From Sipunculus nudus (taxonomy: Eukaryota; Annelida; Sipuncula; Golfingiida; Sipunculidae), in assembly GCA_026874595.1 (NCBI GenBank), contig CM049313.1, forward strand, positions 16,427,508 to 16,491,507: DNA of 64,000 nt, read 5' to 3'. The translations under genes and the position numbers were made by a program. Each line of letters begins with the position of its first letter. Position 1 is the stretch's first letter. This document shows, piece by piece, positions 46,517 to 59,285 of this stretch. The notes beneath the pieces were generated by a model, which saw only the letters and a program-made list of their open reading frames with translations, was not told where the DNA came from and made no database searches.

Positions 46517-47915
46517 ATTTTTGTTTGCCTTGTGGTAGATAAATGGATGAGCCATAACAAAACCCTAGAAGATGTATAATAATGAGTTTTATTGGACTGA
46601 GCGTGTATATTTGTGTGGGGGTATAATCACTATGCTATATATCGTCAGATCAGCCTTATGCGACTATTATTGTTTTATAAATTTTGTAAATAATTTTTAT
46701 AAACAATGCCTGTAGATAACATAATGCTCTACATTTTTAAGTTTATAAAATCATATCCATTTCTATCTGTATGATAAAAATGATCAATTTCTATCTGTAT
46801 GATGAAATGATGACAGCAGGGCCCACAAGGCCTTGCTTAGGAAAGAGACAATGTTTTAATATTTTTCTATATCACGAATAGTATAATGTAAGTGCAACAG
46901 CAACTGCGATTAGGCATTACAGTTTGTACTGCATTTGTGTCTTTTTTTCATTTTTCAAATCAGAAAGATTAAACCAAATATAACATACGGATGAAACTTA
47001 AATACATTAAAATAAATTCTCATTTGGAAAATCAACCTAGCTGAAAATGAAGGATATGAATTTCAGGAAAATTCTTAATATTTCATATATTTGAATTTTG
47101 GCGAATATTAGAATAAAGCACTTGCTCTCAAGGCTTTAATATATAATCTATAAAATTAACCCAAAAAGGGCCCATTGGAATTTACAGCTGAACACCAGTC
47201 CGAAACCAGTCACTAAGAAACTGTAAATCCGGCTTCCCATCTAACGATATATATTTTATCAACCGAATAAATCTACTAGTCTATAGCCGGCGTGCTTTTC
47301 TCGGTTATTCAAGTCACTTCTGGTTTCATCTCATGGATTCTTATTGTCCTCATGAATGGTGAAAGAAGAGACCTCTTGCTATAAAGATTGGCCGATTTAT
47401 TTTCGGAACATCCTGGACATTTTCAATTGGTTTTGCAGCCGATATTCCAGCTTTATTTTTTTTTGTACAAATACAAATCTTGCCGGCAACAACATCACAT
47501 CAACACACATCTATAACATTGTCAGGTAAGCCTGCAGTGTCCAAGAGTGTCCCAGACCTATACGAGAAATGATTGATCATCGCGGCAGGACACCAGAACA
47601 AAGTGATAAAAATAAATAATAAAAAAAGTTTTTGTTAACAGATCTAGGTCTTGCCTGCAAAACCGTTTAGCAAAGTCTGCCATTCAGAACCAAATTAATA
47701 GAGTAGTATTTGCTGTGACGTATAACATTCGGGAGGTAAAATATACAGACACATGCAGTGCCTCACTCCTGAATTTCAAAGAGGTTCCAGTCAAACTTCT
47801 GATGGCAGATTTCCTTTATCTTTAGCCCAGACTGATCTTAAATCACATCAGTAACGTCGGGTCGCTGCGTCAAGGTCCTTCATCTCTCACGAATATGGCT
47901 TTATATAACGAATAA

Positions 47916-47970
<55 letters not shown>

Positions 47971-49969
47971 ATTGACTTCTAATAGTTCTATGTATAACAG
48001 TAGCATAATACCCGCATACACTCGCATATCTAACGCTGGGACAGGTGTGCGCGACTTCGTTCTGGTTTCTGGTCCATGGGCATAGTTCACACTGCTATAT
48101 TTTCTATAGACGGCGCTGCTACAGAGCCCTCGTGAAATGTGACAAATTTCAAAATCCGGGATTTATGAGAAATATGGAAAAAAATGTCCCCCTAAGAACA
48201 CACGTAGCATCATCCCCGACACCTCAAGACAAAACAACCGAGCATTTCCGAGGAGTACCCACAGGAGTTAGGTGACAATTTTTAGTCGCCGTCTATTATG
48301 ATACTGTTACAGATTAACTTTTCGAGTATAACCCTGTCTGACCACTGGAGGAGCTGGAGGGAAAACTGACTACAGGTCCTGGGAATTGAACTTTTCACCT
48401 GTGTGGTAACTGTTCAGGTCATTTGACTATCATTTGCAAACCAAGAAGTTGCTTTCAACCATAGGACCAAGTTCCCCAACAATAATTCCTGCTGGTTCAC
48501 GCTGTAAGTTTTATAAGGAAATTCGGACCTGATATCACGTGACTACTTTCCAACGATTGTCTATTCGGAGAAGGAGTGACCACACGATAATGAAGGAAGT
48601 CGTGAATAGATTGATGCTAGGCCGTGAATAGATTGTTGCTATGTTATTCAGTGTTCAATCTGCAGCAACATGTACCAAGCCTAGCAGTGGTTGGTTTGAA
48701 TGTTGTTGACCAAGGAAGAAGAACGACACCCTTAATAGCCAATTTCCCGTTTAGAACAATTTATATCCCCTACTAATCTGGAAATTCCTCTACTTACACA
48801 TCCATAACAAAAACATGATATTCGACATGTTTTGCACTGGTTGTGATTCACACAGTCTTTTTTTGCTTTTCATCACCAAAACTTTATGGTTCAACTTTCC
48901 AAATAAAAAACAACCAACATGTCTAGTATTGTTTTCCTCCGATCACTCAACGTAGTCGCACCTGTGAACAAGATGACTTTCTTTTTGATTAAAAATAAAT
49001 TCGTTAAAAACAAACCAACTAAACTGCAAGGTTGATTGATTGACACCACATTTTCTTTGGAAAACCCCTGGCCAAACCCTTTACCACCAGTGGCAACCCT
49101 CTACTTCGACAGTCACCGGTAAGCTATCAAGATAAACCATCAGGGCTTATTTCCGCGGTTGATAAACGCTCTAATTGTCAGAAGGATTTAATTGCTCCTA
49201 CCTTCACCAAAGAATGAACATTATTGGATATTAAAGGTTCCCATTCTTTTAATAGGCATCTTAGGTATTCATGAAATAGTGTGCTCTCCTGTAATTATAA
49301 TAAATAAACCTGCCTATTTTTCGTTCTGCAACCATTTACCTACGCCTGTTATTAGAAATAATCTGGACTGGGCATGAACAGCGGCATGAATGAACGCATA
49401 AACATAGCATCCTGCACTACCATTGTATATTAAGGTGGCGATAAACCGTAAAATGGCGATAAACCATTCCCGAGAAGCCCCGAAAGTTTCATGAGATTTC
49501 GTTTATGATTGCGCGAGTCATGTTGTGAACAAACACACACAAGCACACACACGAACGGGAATGAAAACATACCCTCCTAGCGGAGGAAAAAAATTTGTTT
49601 GCGATTCACGTCCACCTTCCTTCCTTGACTGCAAGTTCTCACATATGTGCAAAATAGTGGTAAATATACTGACACATCTGGTTTGTCTTAATTAACTCAC
49701 AAAACGATGGATAACAGGTTAAAAGGGACACTGGACCTGAAGGCCTTGAAGGGTTTGCTAGGAGAGTTTTGTATACAGTAAAACGTAACCAGTTTGATAA
49801 AGTACATTAAAGAGTAAGCCCACAGGCCTAATGCAAACCTATGCAACGGGATATACATTAGGTATAATGCTTCCATGATAACATGTTTTACCATTATTAG
49901 AAAAGTACATGTACTTGATAACTTTTCAAATACATGTGTGACATGTACATTTACAATGGAACATGTGAC
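46517..49969. other. Intergenic, no gene seen
   Basis: Contains a (TA)n tract at 47919-47959. G+C-richer patches at 48000-48300 and 48300-48700 hold only short ORFs (48045-48275 +) without domains. No repeat family recognised apart from the microsatellite. Confidence 0.4.
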
Positions 49970-50510
49970 ATGTGGCCATTTTTGCATAAAGTTTGGGATG
50001 CTAGCTCCTGCTGTACCCGAGATATTATAGGTTGTGCTGATGACTGATAACCCCCCTTGCAAATAAAGGTCGATGCAGATTGCGACATCAATATCTCAAT
50101 TTCAAATATGAATCATGTGACCAACATCTGCATAAAATTTGGTGATGCTAACTCCTGCCATTTCTTAGATTGTAATTTTAGTATGCTTATTTGACCAAAT
50201 GACTAAGTTCAGCTTCCTGTAACTCGGCAAAAAATCACCGAACTGGAACCATTTCTGGGATTATTTCATTGAAACACTGAACGATTTTGCTAAACAATTT
50301 CGAAGAGTTTGAAATATATTTTAGCCGTTTCCCCGTAAATCTTAGTCAATGCGGAGAGCCAAAAAAATAAGCTCAATCTGGCAGTTTTCAATTGACAGAT
50401 TTTTTTTTATAAAAGATTTAGTGATGCAAGATTCTGCAGTTTTTGAGATAGTATGGGTAAACGTACAGAGGGCCGACGCTACACCATCACATTAACTCAC
50501 AAGTTCCCTA
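49970..50510 (-). repeat. Dispersed repeat, reverse copy of the intron 6 family
   Basis: Reverse complement of the family at 30130-31450: TTTTTGCATAAAGTTTGGGA then TGCTAGCTCCTGC; GACTAAGTTCAGCTTCCTGT then AACTCGGCAAAAAATCACCG. It ends in GGCCGACGCTACACCATCAC, matching the GGTGTGGCGTCGTCCGTC head at 30213-30230. Confidence 0.75.
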
Positions 50511-50869
50511 AAAATAATACAAAGTGGCACGTGACTTAGTACCTTTAATCTCATAATGTTGACTTCGACTACCTGGATTGTATGATATCAGGGGGAACTG
50601 AGAAAGGATATGTAGCGGTATGAAGCCCAAGGGACCAGGAAGCATGGTTCAGAAGAGGATATGGCCGACATGGTTCGAAGTAGGAGTTACAGAGCTGAAG
50701 GTTACCCAGTGTTGCCTTTCAAATCAAAACAAGGGCCTAGAGGCACAAATAGTCCCCTGAACCATGCATAACTCAAATGGGTAGTATTTTCTGTGAAATG
50801 CTTTATTTGAGATTGGCTAAAATAGGATAATTATGGATCCAAAGGTGTCTTGTGTAACGGATGCAACTA

Positions 50870-51480
50870 AACAAGAGGTGCAGGCACACAAAACGATCAT
50901 CAGTGGCGCCACCTGTCTTATAAATCTATTCAAGATCTATGACTGTACAAAATTTCAGGCCAATGACTTTAACCATTCCTTAGATGTGTGATATTTACCT
51001 AAAAAAATAGATTCGTATATGGCCGTAACGGAAAAACAATTACAGGTGTCGAAACCAGAGTTCAGTAAATGATAAGGCTGTCCCAGAACTTTCGATAGAT
51101 ACAAAAATGGACAAATAACCTGTTGAATGACTCCAGAGATATGGGTGATTTTTTTTGGTGCCACCTGTCTTATGTACGCAATAAATCTATCAAAGATTCG
51201 TGACTGTGCAAAATTTCAGGCCGATAGCTTACATCATTGCTTAGCAGTGTGATATATTTCACCTTAAATAGACGAAAAATGGCCATAATTGAAATATAAT
51301 TATGTATGGCGCCACCAGAGTTCAGTACAGATAAAGCTTTCCATAGAAATAAACATGGAGCAAATATGTTGAAACACTCCTCAGATATCATACGGGTGAA
51401 AAAATGCAAAACTGGGCAAAAGTAACCTATTCAAGGCCAATGTCACTCACATAGTAAAGATACTGATCCCATTTTAAATA
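50870..51480 (-). repeat. ~260-bp tandem repeat, two or more units
   Basis: GTGGCGCCACCTGTCTTATA (50904 on) and GGTGCCACCTGTCTTATGTA (51160 on) each start a unit with AAATCTAT..AAGAT..GTGACTGT.CAAAATTTCAGGCC following. A third partial unit with ATGGCGCCACCAGAGTTCAG lies at 51306. Confidence 0.75.
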
Positions 51481-52740
51481 GGCTTCGTCCTCTGGCCCAT
51501 ATTTATGCGCTTACTAATTCTGAAAATCTGAAAAGTAAAGTCAACACTCCTGGAGTTATCTCTCTCCCAAAATGTCTACAGCGATGCGACCATATGAAAA
51601 CCATAGTATCCCTGACTTCCATTTAGTATTCATTTAATTCCCCTTGCTCTAAGATATTTGTGTATATGATTTGGTGGCTTCATCTTTATTTAATGAATCA
51701 TATAAAACTTAAAGGGAAAACAAAACTGTGGCCGGAAAATATAGGTCTAAAACAGGTGGCGCCACTTGCACGAAACAATGACATGCTTGTCATGTGACTA
51801 ATGGGTGTAAAATTCTATTCAGTTTAGTATCCATTGAATTCCCCCAGCTCCAAGGAATCCTTGCATATAATTTGAAAGCCAGTTTTCTTATTTACTGACT
51901 TATCTGAAGAATAGTAAAAAAAAAAACAAAACAAGTGACCCATGGGTCATGACGCTCAACTGCCAAGCATGACCCGCGACATCATGGGCTGCAATTCACA
52001 ACTTGTAGTAAAATTGTTGCAGAACCTATATGTCAATTTTGTTTAAACTTTCTACATTGCCATAAATTCTTATCATATATGTCTGGTTAAAACATAGTGA
52101 ATGATGGTCTGAGGCAAAATGTATGGTTGTTGAGCTATCAGGAACTAATCCCACAGCTTGCTCGATACCTGTCAGTCTCAAAAGGAATACCACACAGGCC
52201 ACATAGAAGATCAAAATATAGCAAAAGATCAAGGAAATCCATGCAAGAATTATTGTGAAATGGGTGCTTCCATATTAATTTTTATTCAATACAAGCCAAC
52301 TGTACTGAGCTTTCATAAATGATGGTCATATTTATTAAGAAATCTTTGACCCAATGCAAGATTACATTAATATACATCCCACTGCATTCACTTTAATAGT
52401 TCTTGAGATAATATGTTCTAAAGGAATTTAAAGATGGCGTCCTGGTGGCCATATTGGATTTCTGACAGGTCGGAAATTGAACAACAAACATCCTCTAAAA
52501 GGGACCAAACATCATAAACAAGTGACCCATGGGTCATGACGCTCAGCCGACTGGCATGTTCGCAATATGTCCTTGCACAGCAACAAATTAATATAATGTA
52601 GATGGCATCATAGTTCATGAATATTAGCTGAAGTTCAACAACACCCATAAGCACATCAAATTTGATGACAATCCATCCAGCTGTTCCTGAGGAATCTGGC
52701 AATTTGTGTGTATTTTGCATTATTTCTGGGGTACTCAAAC
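51480..52740. repeat. Mixed repeat debris with TGACCCATGGGTCA palindromes
   Basis: ACAAGTGACCCATGGGTCAT then GACGCTCA occurs at 51931-51958 and again at 52518-52545. GGTGGCGCCACT is at 51755. No coding signal. Confidence 0.65.
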
Positions 52741-54300
52741 ATGGCCTGTAACTCAGATAATATAGGTCACAGTGACCTTAATTCAAGTTTCTGAGGAGAA
52801 CTTTCGAGGAACTCTCAGGATGTCAAGTAAGAAGATTAAGGTCAAATTGTTATGATTTGTGCCCTGCTTTGGCATCAAATTTTCAATTATTCTGGGGGTG
52901 CTTATAAGCCCCATAGCTTGAAGAATATGGGTAACAGAAACCTAATTTAAGGTTTCCAAGAAGACTTTTTCATGGACCTCCCTGGTTGTAAAATAGAAGA
53001 TTCTAGGTCCAATGGTTATGATTTGTGCCCTGCTTTGGTATCAAATTTTTAATTATTCTGGGGGGTACTTATAAGCCCCAAAGCTTGGAAGACAGAGGGT
53101 AACAGAGACCTTAAATTTCATGTTTTTTTTCCAAGAAGACTTCATGGCCCTCCCTGGATGTCAAGTTAGAAGAATCTAGGATCAATGGTTAAGATTTGTT
53201 CACTGTTAAAGGATGACCACATCTTTAAAGGTCTCAAAAACAGAGAAAAAAATCACAAAAAAATAAAAAAAAACAGGTTGCACCACCAATATACAGAAAC
53301 TGATGAAACATTCCATGATCAAAATCCATGCAAAGAAACATGATGACTAATGCATTACTTTTTGAGATACTTGAGCTTTTGAATAAAATTTTCCATTATT
53401 CTGGGAGTACTTCAGTGCCACATAGCTCTGAGGTTTTGGGTAACAGAGACATAATTTTAGGTTTCCAAGGAGACTTTTCATGGGCCTCCCTGCATGTCAA
53501 GATAAAAGATTCTAGGTCCAGTTGTTACGATTTGTGCCCTGTTATCAGATGACAGCATCGTTTAAGGTATCAAAAACAGAAAAAAATTTGTAAAAAATCG
53601 AAAAATATAGGTGGCGCCACCAGTCAGCAGAAACTGATGAAACACTCCATGATCAATATCCATGCAAAGAATCATGGTGATCAATGCATTAGCTGTTCAG
53701 ATACTTGAGCTTTTGTATCAATTTTTCCATTTTTCTGGGGGGTAATTTGGAGCCTCATAGCTCGAAGAATATGGGTAACAGAGACTTAATTCCAGGTGTC
53801 CAAGGAGATTTTTCATGCCCCTTTCTGAATGATTCCAGGTCCAGCGGTTACGATTTGTGCCCTGTTAACGGACAGACGACCGGACGCCGGACGGCCGGAC
53901 AACCGGCCGGCTGGCCGGAAGCAACCAAAGAGTGATTGCTAAAGCTCAGATGACTTACAGTCAGCTGAGCTAAAAACCTGAACAAATACAGGTGGTGCCA
54001 CCAGTCTGCAGAAACTGATGAAACACTCCATGATCAATATCCATGCAAACAATAATGGTGATCTCTGCATTAGTTGTTCAGATACTTCAGCTTTTGTATC
54101 AAATTTTCCATAATTCTGGGGTGTACTTTGGAGTGCCATAGCTCAAAGGATATGGATAACAGAGACCTAATTTGAGGTTTCCATGGAGACTTTGCATTGG
54201 TCTACCTGTGTATTAAGAATGAAGATTCTAGGTCCAGTCGTTACGATTTGTACCCTGTTGACAGATAACTACATCCTTAAACATCTCAAAAATAGAGAAA
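52741..54300 (+). repeat. Tandem array of ~338-bp units, part 1
   Basis: Each unit has the order GGTGGCGCCACCAGTCTGCA, GAAACTGATGAAACA, ATTCTGGGGGGTACTT, ATGGGTAACAGAGACCTAAT, TTTCCATGGAGACTTTTCAT, GATTCTAGGTCCAGT, TACGATTTGTGCCCTGTTAA. Units here are more diverged than in part 2. One copy ends at 53870-53975 in the CGGA-rich tract and the GCTCAGATGACTTACAGTCA then GCTGAGCTAAA tail. An exact AGGTCACAGTGACCT lies at 52764-52778. Confidence 0.85.
52764..52778. promoter_or_regulatory. Second perfect AGGTCACAGTGACCT site
   Basis: Same 15-mer as at 9922-9936, including the CAG spacer, at the equivalent position of the same repeat family. A third copy at 58712-58726 has one change (AGGTCGCAGTGACCT). 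Confidence 0.4.
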
Positions 54301-55100
54301 AACAAGTCACACTACATTGCACTCCAGTGGTACCAACTCACACCTCAGCCTTACCAACTCGCATCCTAGTCCATAATAGCTGGCTCACATTAATAATTTA
54401 ACACTTAATATACTATGTTACAAACAGAAATGGTGGTATTTCATCAATTATTATTGAATTTTAAAGTCATTTACACAGAAAAAAATAAAATACTAACACA
54501 AAGTACTGACAAAATTACACTCTGTCGAACTACAAGCATGAACAAATATCTCACCAATATACATAGCTTTATAGCAAGAAAGAAATATGTTACAATGCAC
54601 GCATAAAAGTAACAATCTGTACAAATATGAATAAACAGTCTCGTAATATAAAAATTATGAGAGTGAAAGAGAAAGAAAAGGTGACTGGATGACAGAGAGA
54701 GGAGGGACAGAGAAACAAAGAACATAACTACGTAAAACAAAATACTAATAATTCATCAATATTTTAAGCAGCAACTTTATTTTAACATGTTTGAAAAATA
54801 TAAAATTTTACAAATAAGCCCTTATATATATCCTAAAACATTACAGATACATAAACACAATTTTTGACATTTCTGCAAATGTTTGTAAATGCTTGTTTTG
54901 GTAAAATATTTTTTTTTCATAAATAAATTGACCAGCCTTTTCTGGTTCCATAGACCAAACAATTTCATCAGGATTATGCATCTCTTACAGAATCTATTAT
55001 GTCATACATTTGATGTCAAATTATATTTTAGTTTTCATGATCAGAGTGCACAAACCGATTTATTTTTCTATGTATAAAATCAAAATGTGATATATTCCCT
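54301..55100. other. ~800-bp interruption of the tandem array
   Basis: Unrelated A+T-rich DNA that replaces the GGTGGCGCCACC-to-GATGAAACA part of one unit. It holds a G/A-rich patch (54660-54720). No TIR, TSD or coding signal that I can define. Confidence 0.55.
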
Positions 55101-57085
55101 GATATATTCATGCATTGGTTGTTCAGATTCTGGAGCTTTTGTAACAAATTTTCCATTATTCTGGGGGGGGGGGGGGGTGCTTGGACAATAGCTTGGACAA
55201 TATGGGTAAAAGAGACCTAATTTCAGATATCTATGGAGACTTTTCATGGGTCTCCCTATGCATCAAGAATGAAGATTCTAGGTCCAATTGTTATGAATTG
55301 TGCCCTGTAAACAGATGTTCATATCTTTAATGGTCTCAAAAATGGAGAAAAAAATCGTAAATAAACCCAAACAAATACAGGTAGTGCCACCAGTCTGCAA
55401 AAACCGATGAAACACTCCATGATCAATATCCATGCAAACAATTATGGTGATCTCTGCATTAGTTGTTCAGATACTTCAGCTTATGTATCAAATGTTCCAT
55501 TATTCCGAGCTGTACTTTGGAGTGCCATAGCTCTAAGGATATGGGTAACAGAGACCTAATTTCAGGTGTCCATGGAGACTTTTCATGGGTCTCCCTGTGT
55601 GTCAAGAATAAAGATTCTAGGTCAAGTCATTACAATTTGTACCTTGTTGACAGATAACTACATCCTTAAAAGTCTCATAAATATAGAAAAAAAAATTGTA
55701 AAAATTTGAAAAAATACAGGTGGCGCCACCAGTCTGCAGGAAATGATGGAACACCTCTTGATCAATATGTATGCCAAAAATCATGACCATCTGTATTGTA
55801 GTTATTGAGATGTTGCAGTTTTTTTAAATCAAATTTTCCATTATTCTGGGGGGGAATTGGGAGCCCCGTAGCTCAAATGATATGGGTAACGGAGACCTTA
55901 TTTCAGGTTTCCATGGAGACTTTTCATAGGTCTCTCACTGTGTCAAGAATGAAGATTCTAGGTCCAGTCTTAACGATTTGTGCCCTGTTAACAGATGTCC
56001 ACATTTTTAAAGACCTCAAAAACAGAGAAAACAATTCGAAAAGAATAAAAAAATACAGGTGACGCCACCAGTCTGCAGAAACTGATGAAACATCTCATGA
56101 TCAATATGTATGCCAAAAATCATGACCATCAGTGATGTAGTTAATGAGATATTGAAGTTTTTGTATGAAATTTTTCACTATTCTGGGGGGTTCTTTGGGG
56201 CCCCATAGCTCAAAGGATTTGGGTAACAGAGACCTAATTTCTGGTTTCCATGGAGACTTTTTATAGGTCTCTCACTGTGTTAGGAATGAAGATTCTAGGT
56301 CCAGTCTTTACGATTTGTGCCCTGTTAACAGTTGTTCACATTTTTAAAGGTCTCAAAAATAGAGAAAAAAATTTGTAAAAAATCTAAAATACAGGTGGCG
56401 CCACCAGTCTGCAGAAACTGATGAAACATCTCATGATCAATATGTATGCCAAAAATCATGACCATCAGTGATGTAGTTAATGAGATATTGAAGTTTTTGT
56501 ATGAAATTTTTCACTATTCTGGGGGGTACTTTTGGGCCCCATAGCTCAAAGGATTTGGGTAACAGAGACCTAATTTCTGGTTTCCATGGAGACTTTTTAT
56601 AGGTCTCTCACTGTGTCAAGAATGAAGATTCTAGGTCCAGTCTTTACGATTTGTGCCCTGTTAACAGTTGTTCACATTTTTAAAGGTCTCAAAAATAGAG
56701 AAAAAAATTCGTAAAAAATCTAAAAATACAGGTGGCGCCACCAATCTCCAGAAACTGATGAAACATCTCATGATAAATATGTATGCCAAAAATCATGACC
56801 ATCAGTGATGTAGTTAATGAGATATTAAAGTTTTTGTATGAAAATTTCGACTATTCTGGGGGGTACTTTGGGGCCCAATAGCTCAAAGGATATGGGTAAC
56901 AGAGACCTTATTTCTGGTTTCCAAGGAGATTTTTCATTGACCTCTCAGAATGTAAAGTTACAAGATTCTAAGTCCAGCGGTTACGATTTGTGCCAGGTTA
57001 ACGGACAGACGGACAGACAGACGGACGACGGACAAAGAGTGATCGCTATAGCTCAGCATGACTGAAAGTCAGCTGAGCTAAAAAA
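55101..57085 (+). repeat. Tandem array of ~338-bp units, part 2, with terminal hairpin
   Basis: Palindrome starts at 55380, 55719, 56059, 56394 and 56731, so the units are 335-340 bp; the last three are very similar. The array ends in a CGGACAGA microsatellite (57000-57033) and a tail whose 57050-57079 is a 13-bp hairpin with a one-base bulge. It ends GAGCTAAAAAA. Confidence 0.92.
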
Positions 57086-57830
57086 TCACAGAAACTGTCC
57101 TGGCAAAAGGATTTCTAAAATGGCTACCTGGCAGACATAATGGTTTTCTGATCACACACATCAGTCACACATCCTCCAATAAGACACTAAACTTGTAGCA
57201 ATTGCTTCAAAGAATGTAACAGTTATGAATGTCCAAAACAATTCAAAAGGCATGATCAGGTTGGAGAGCTCTCATATCAGATTTATGAACATGCAAATGT
57301 AAAAAGTCCAATTTATTTTAATTATCAGCTTGCTATTCAATGGGGTCAGCAGGGTAGGTAAACTGCAAAACCTAAAAGAAAAGAAATGCAGAAAGCATCA
57401 CTAAGAGTCTTGTAATCAAATAAAGCCATCCTAAATCCAGGTACAGACCCACATATTATCAGAACAAACACTTGCTGGTATATCTGATGATTTTTATAAT
57501 AATATTCAGATATCTAGAAAACTAAGTTTATTGCTATGATTCCATGATATAAACTGCAAAATGTTCCCATCATTTTATAAATCAGTAGCTAAACTTAAAC
57601 ACTTAACTCTCATAGTCTTAATGCCTGGCCAAAGCATTCCGGCAACAGTGTTTTTGTTATGCACTAATGATATATCCTTATCATTCCATGAGCTGATACA
57701 AAAGGGAGTCATATATCACAGGTGTCACTGACAATTATGGGCACATAGTGAGATGTACCAGTTGTGGGTGCCATATGGTTATATATACAAGAAAACAAGA
57801 AAAATAGAGGTCTACAAAATAAGTTATTGT
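57086..57830. other. No gene seen
   Basis: A+T-rich intergenic DNA without defined repeats or ORFs. Confidence 0.4.
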
Positions 57831-58910
57831 GAACATCCCTGACCTATGACCTTGGCATTTTGCCAACATATCAACTGGATTCTTTCTAAATGATGGGTAA
57901 CTACTAACCACTTACATCTGGCCGGGTGTAATTACTTGGCAACCAATGAGTGAATAACTTAGACCTGCATCCTTTAACCTCCTGACCTCAAAATCAATTA
58001 GTTATTTCTTCATGCAAAAAGACCCATAAATATGAAGTTTGAATCAAATTCAGTGATGCATAGATGTGGCATATGTGAAAGACTGAAGGTTTGGGTTGAA
58101 CAGTTTCACTTGAAATATGTTCACAAGCATTTAGAACAATATTGTGACCTTGACCTTTGACCTTTTGAACACAACATCAATAGGCTTCTTCTCCTATTGG
58201 TAGGTATGCCATATATGACAGATGGAAAGTATAGATTGAAAAGTTTGCTGAAAATGACTTCACGCAAGAAGAGGGTGCTGTGAACTTGACCTTTGACTTC
58301 AAAATCAACAGGTCTTTTCCCCTGATGGCAGAGAAGCGATATCAGTGCTGAAAGGTTTGGAATGAAAGGTCTAGCTTGAAATGTGTCCACAACCTTTTCA
58401 AAGAAGTGGATCCTGTGACCCTGACCTTTGACCTTGTGACCTCAACATCTATAGGATTCTTCTCCCACTTAGTAGGTGAGCTATATGTGAAAGATCAAAG
58501 AATTGGGATGAAAGGTATGGCTTAAAATGCATCCTGAGGCTTTTCAAAGAAGTTGGTTCTGTGACCTTGACCTTTGACCTTGTGACCTCAAAATAATTAT
58601 GGTTCTTCCCCTGTTGGTAGGTGAGCTGTATGTGAAAGATGGAAGGTTTGGGATGAAAATTTTGGCTAAAAGAATTATTTCTGGGGGGTGCAAACACACC
58701 CCATAACTTCGAGAATATAGGTCGCAGTGACCTAATTTCAGGTTTGCAAGATCTTTTTAGAACCTCTAAGACTGCATAGGGTTCATGGCCCTAGCCCCTA
58801 TGGTTACGATTTGTGCCCTGCTAACGGACAGACGGCCGGCCGGACGGACGCCGGACAAAGACCCATCGCTATAGCCCAGCATGACTGAAAGTCAGCTGAG
58901 CTAAAAACCC
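57831..58910 (-). repeat. 'TGACCTTTGACCTTGTGACC' repeat block with shared tail
   Basis: About four units of 130-160 bp carry GTGACCTTGACCTTTGACCT (58144-58163, 58412-58440, 58560-58590 and a degenerate copy near 58287), each followed by an ATCAATAGG.TTCTTC..C.ATTGGTAGG segment. The block ends with AGGTCGCAGTGACCTAATTT (58710-58729), GATTTGTGCCCTGCTAACGG, a CGGACGG tract and the GCCCAGCATGACTGAAAGTC then AGCTGAGCTAAA tail. Confidence 0.85.
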
Positions 58911-59285
58911 ATTGTGAAGCGCAGAAATTTTTTAACAGAGGTTGCGCCACCTGTAGGTTATAAAAACTTATAATCACGTTAGCCATATGCAGAGCAAGTT
59001 TGTAAAAATTTGGTGAAGAAAGCAACAAGGGTCTTAGAGATGTGGTAAAAGAATGGGGCGGGACAGACAGACCATTTTAGCAGTCCTCCCTCCTATTCCT
59101 GCTGGAATAACTTCCAGTGTAATAGTTTAATTTAATTTTGAAGGAGTCTTAATTACATTTGGCTGCAATATGCTTTTATAAAGCTCCAATGGACATCACT
59201 TGGTCAATCAGTTTCTTTACAATGATTTTTATAAAACTATACTTATAATATGTGCTTCCCACTGAGATAAAAACAACAAAGCCCA

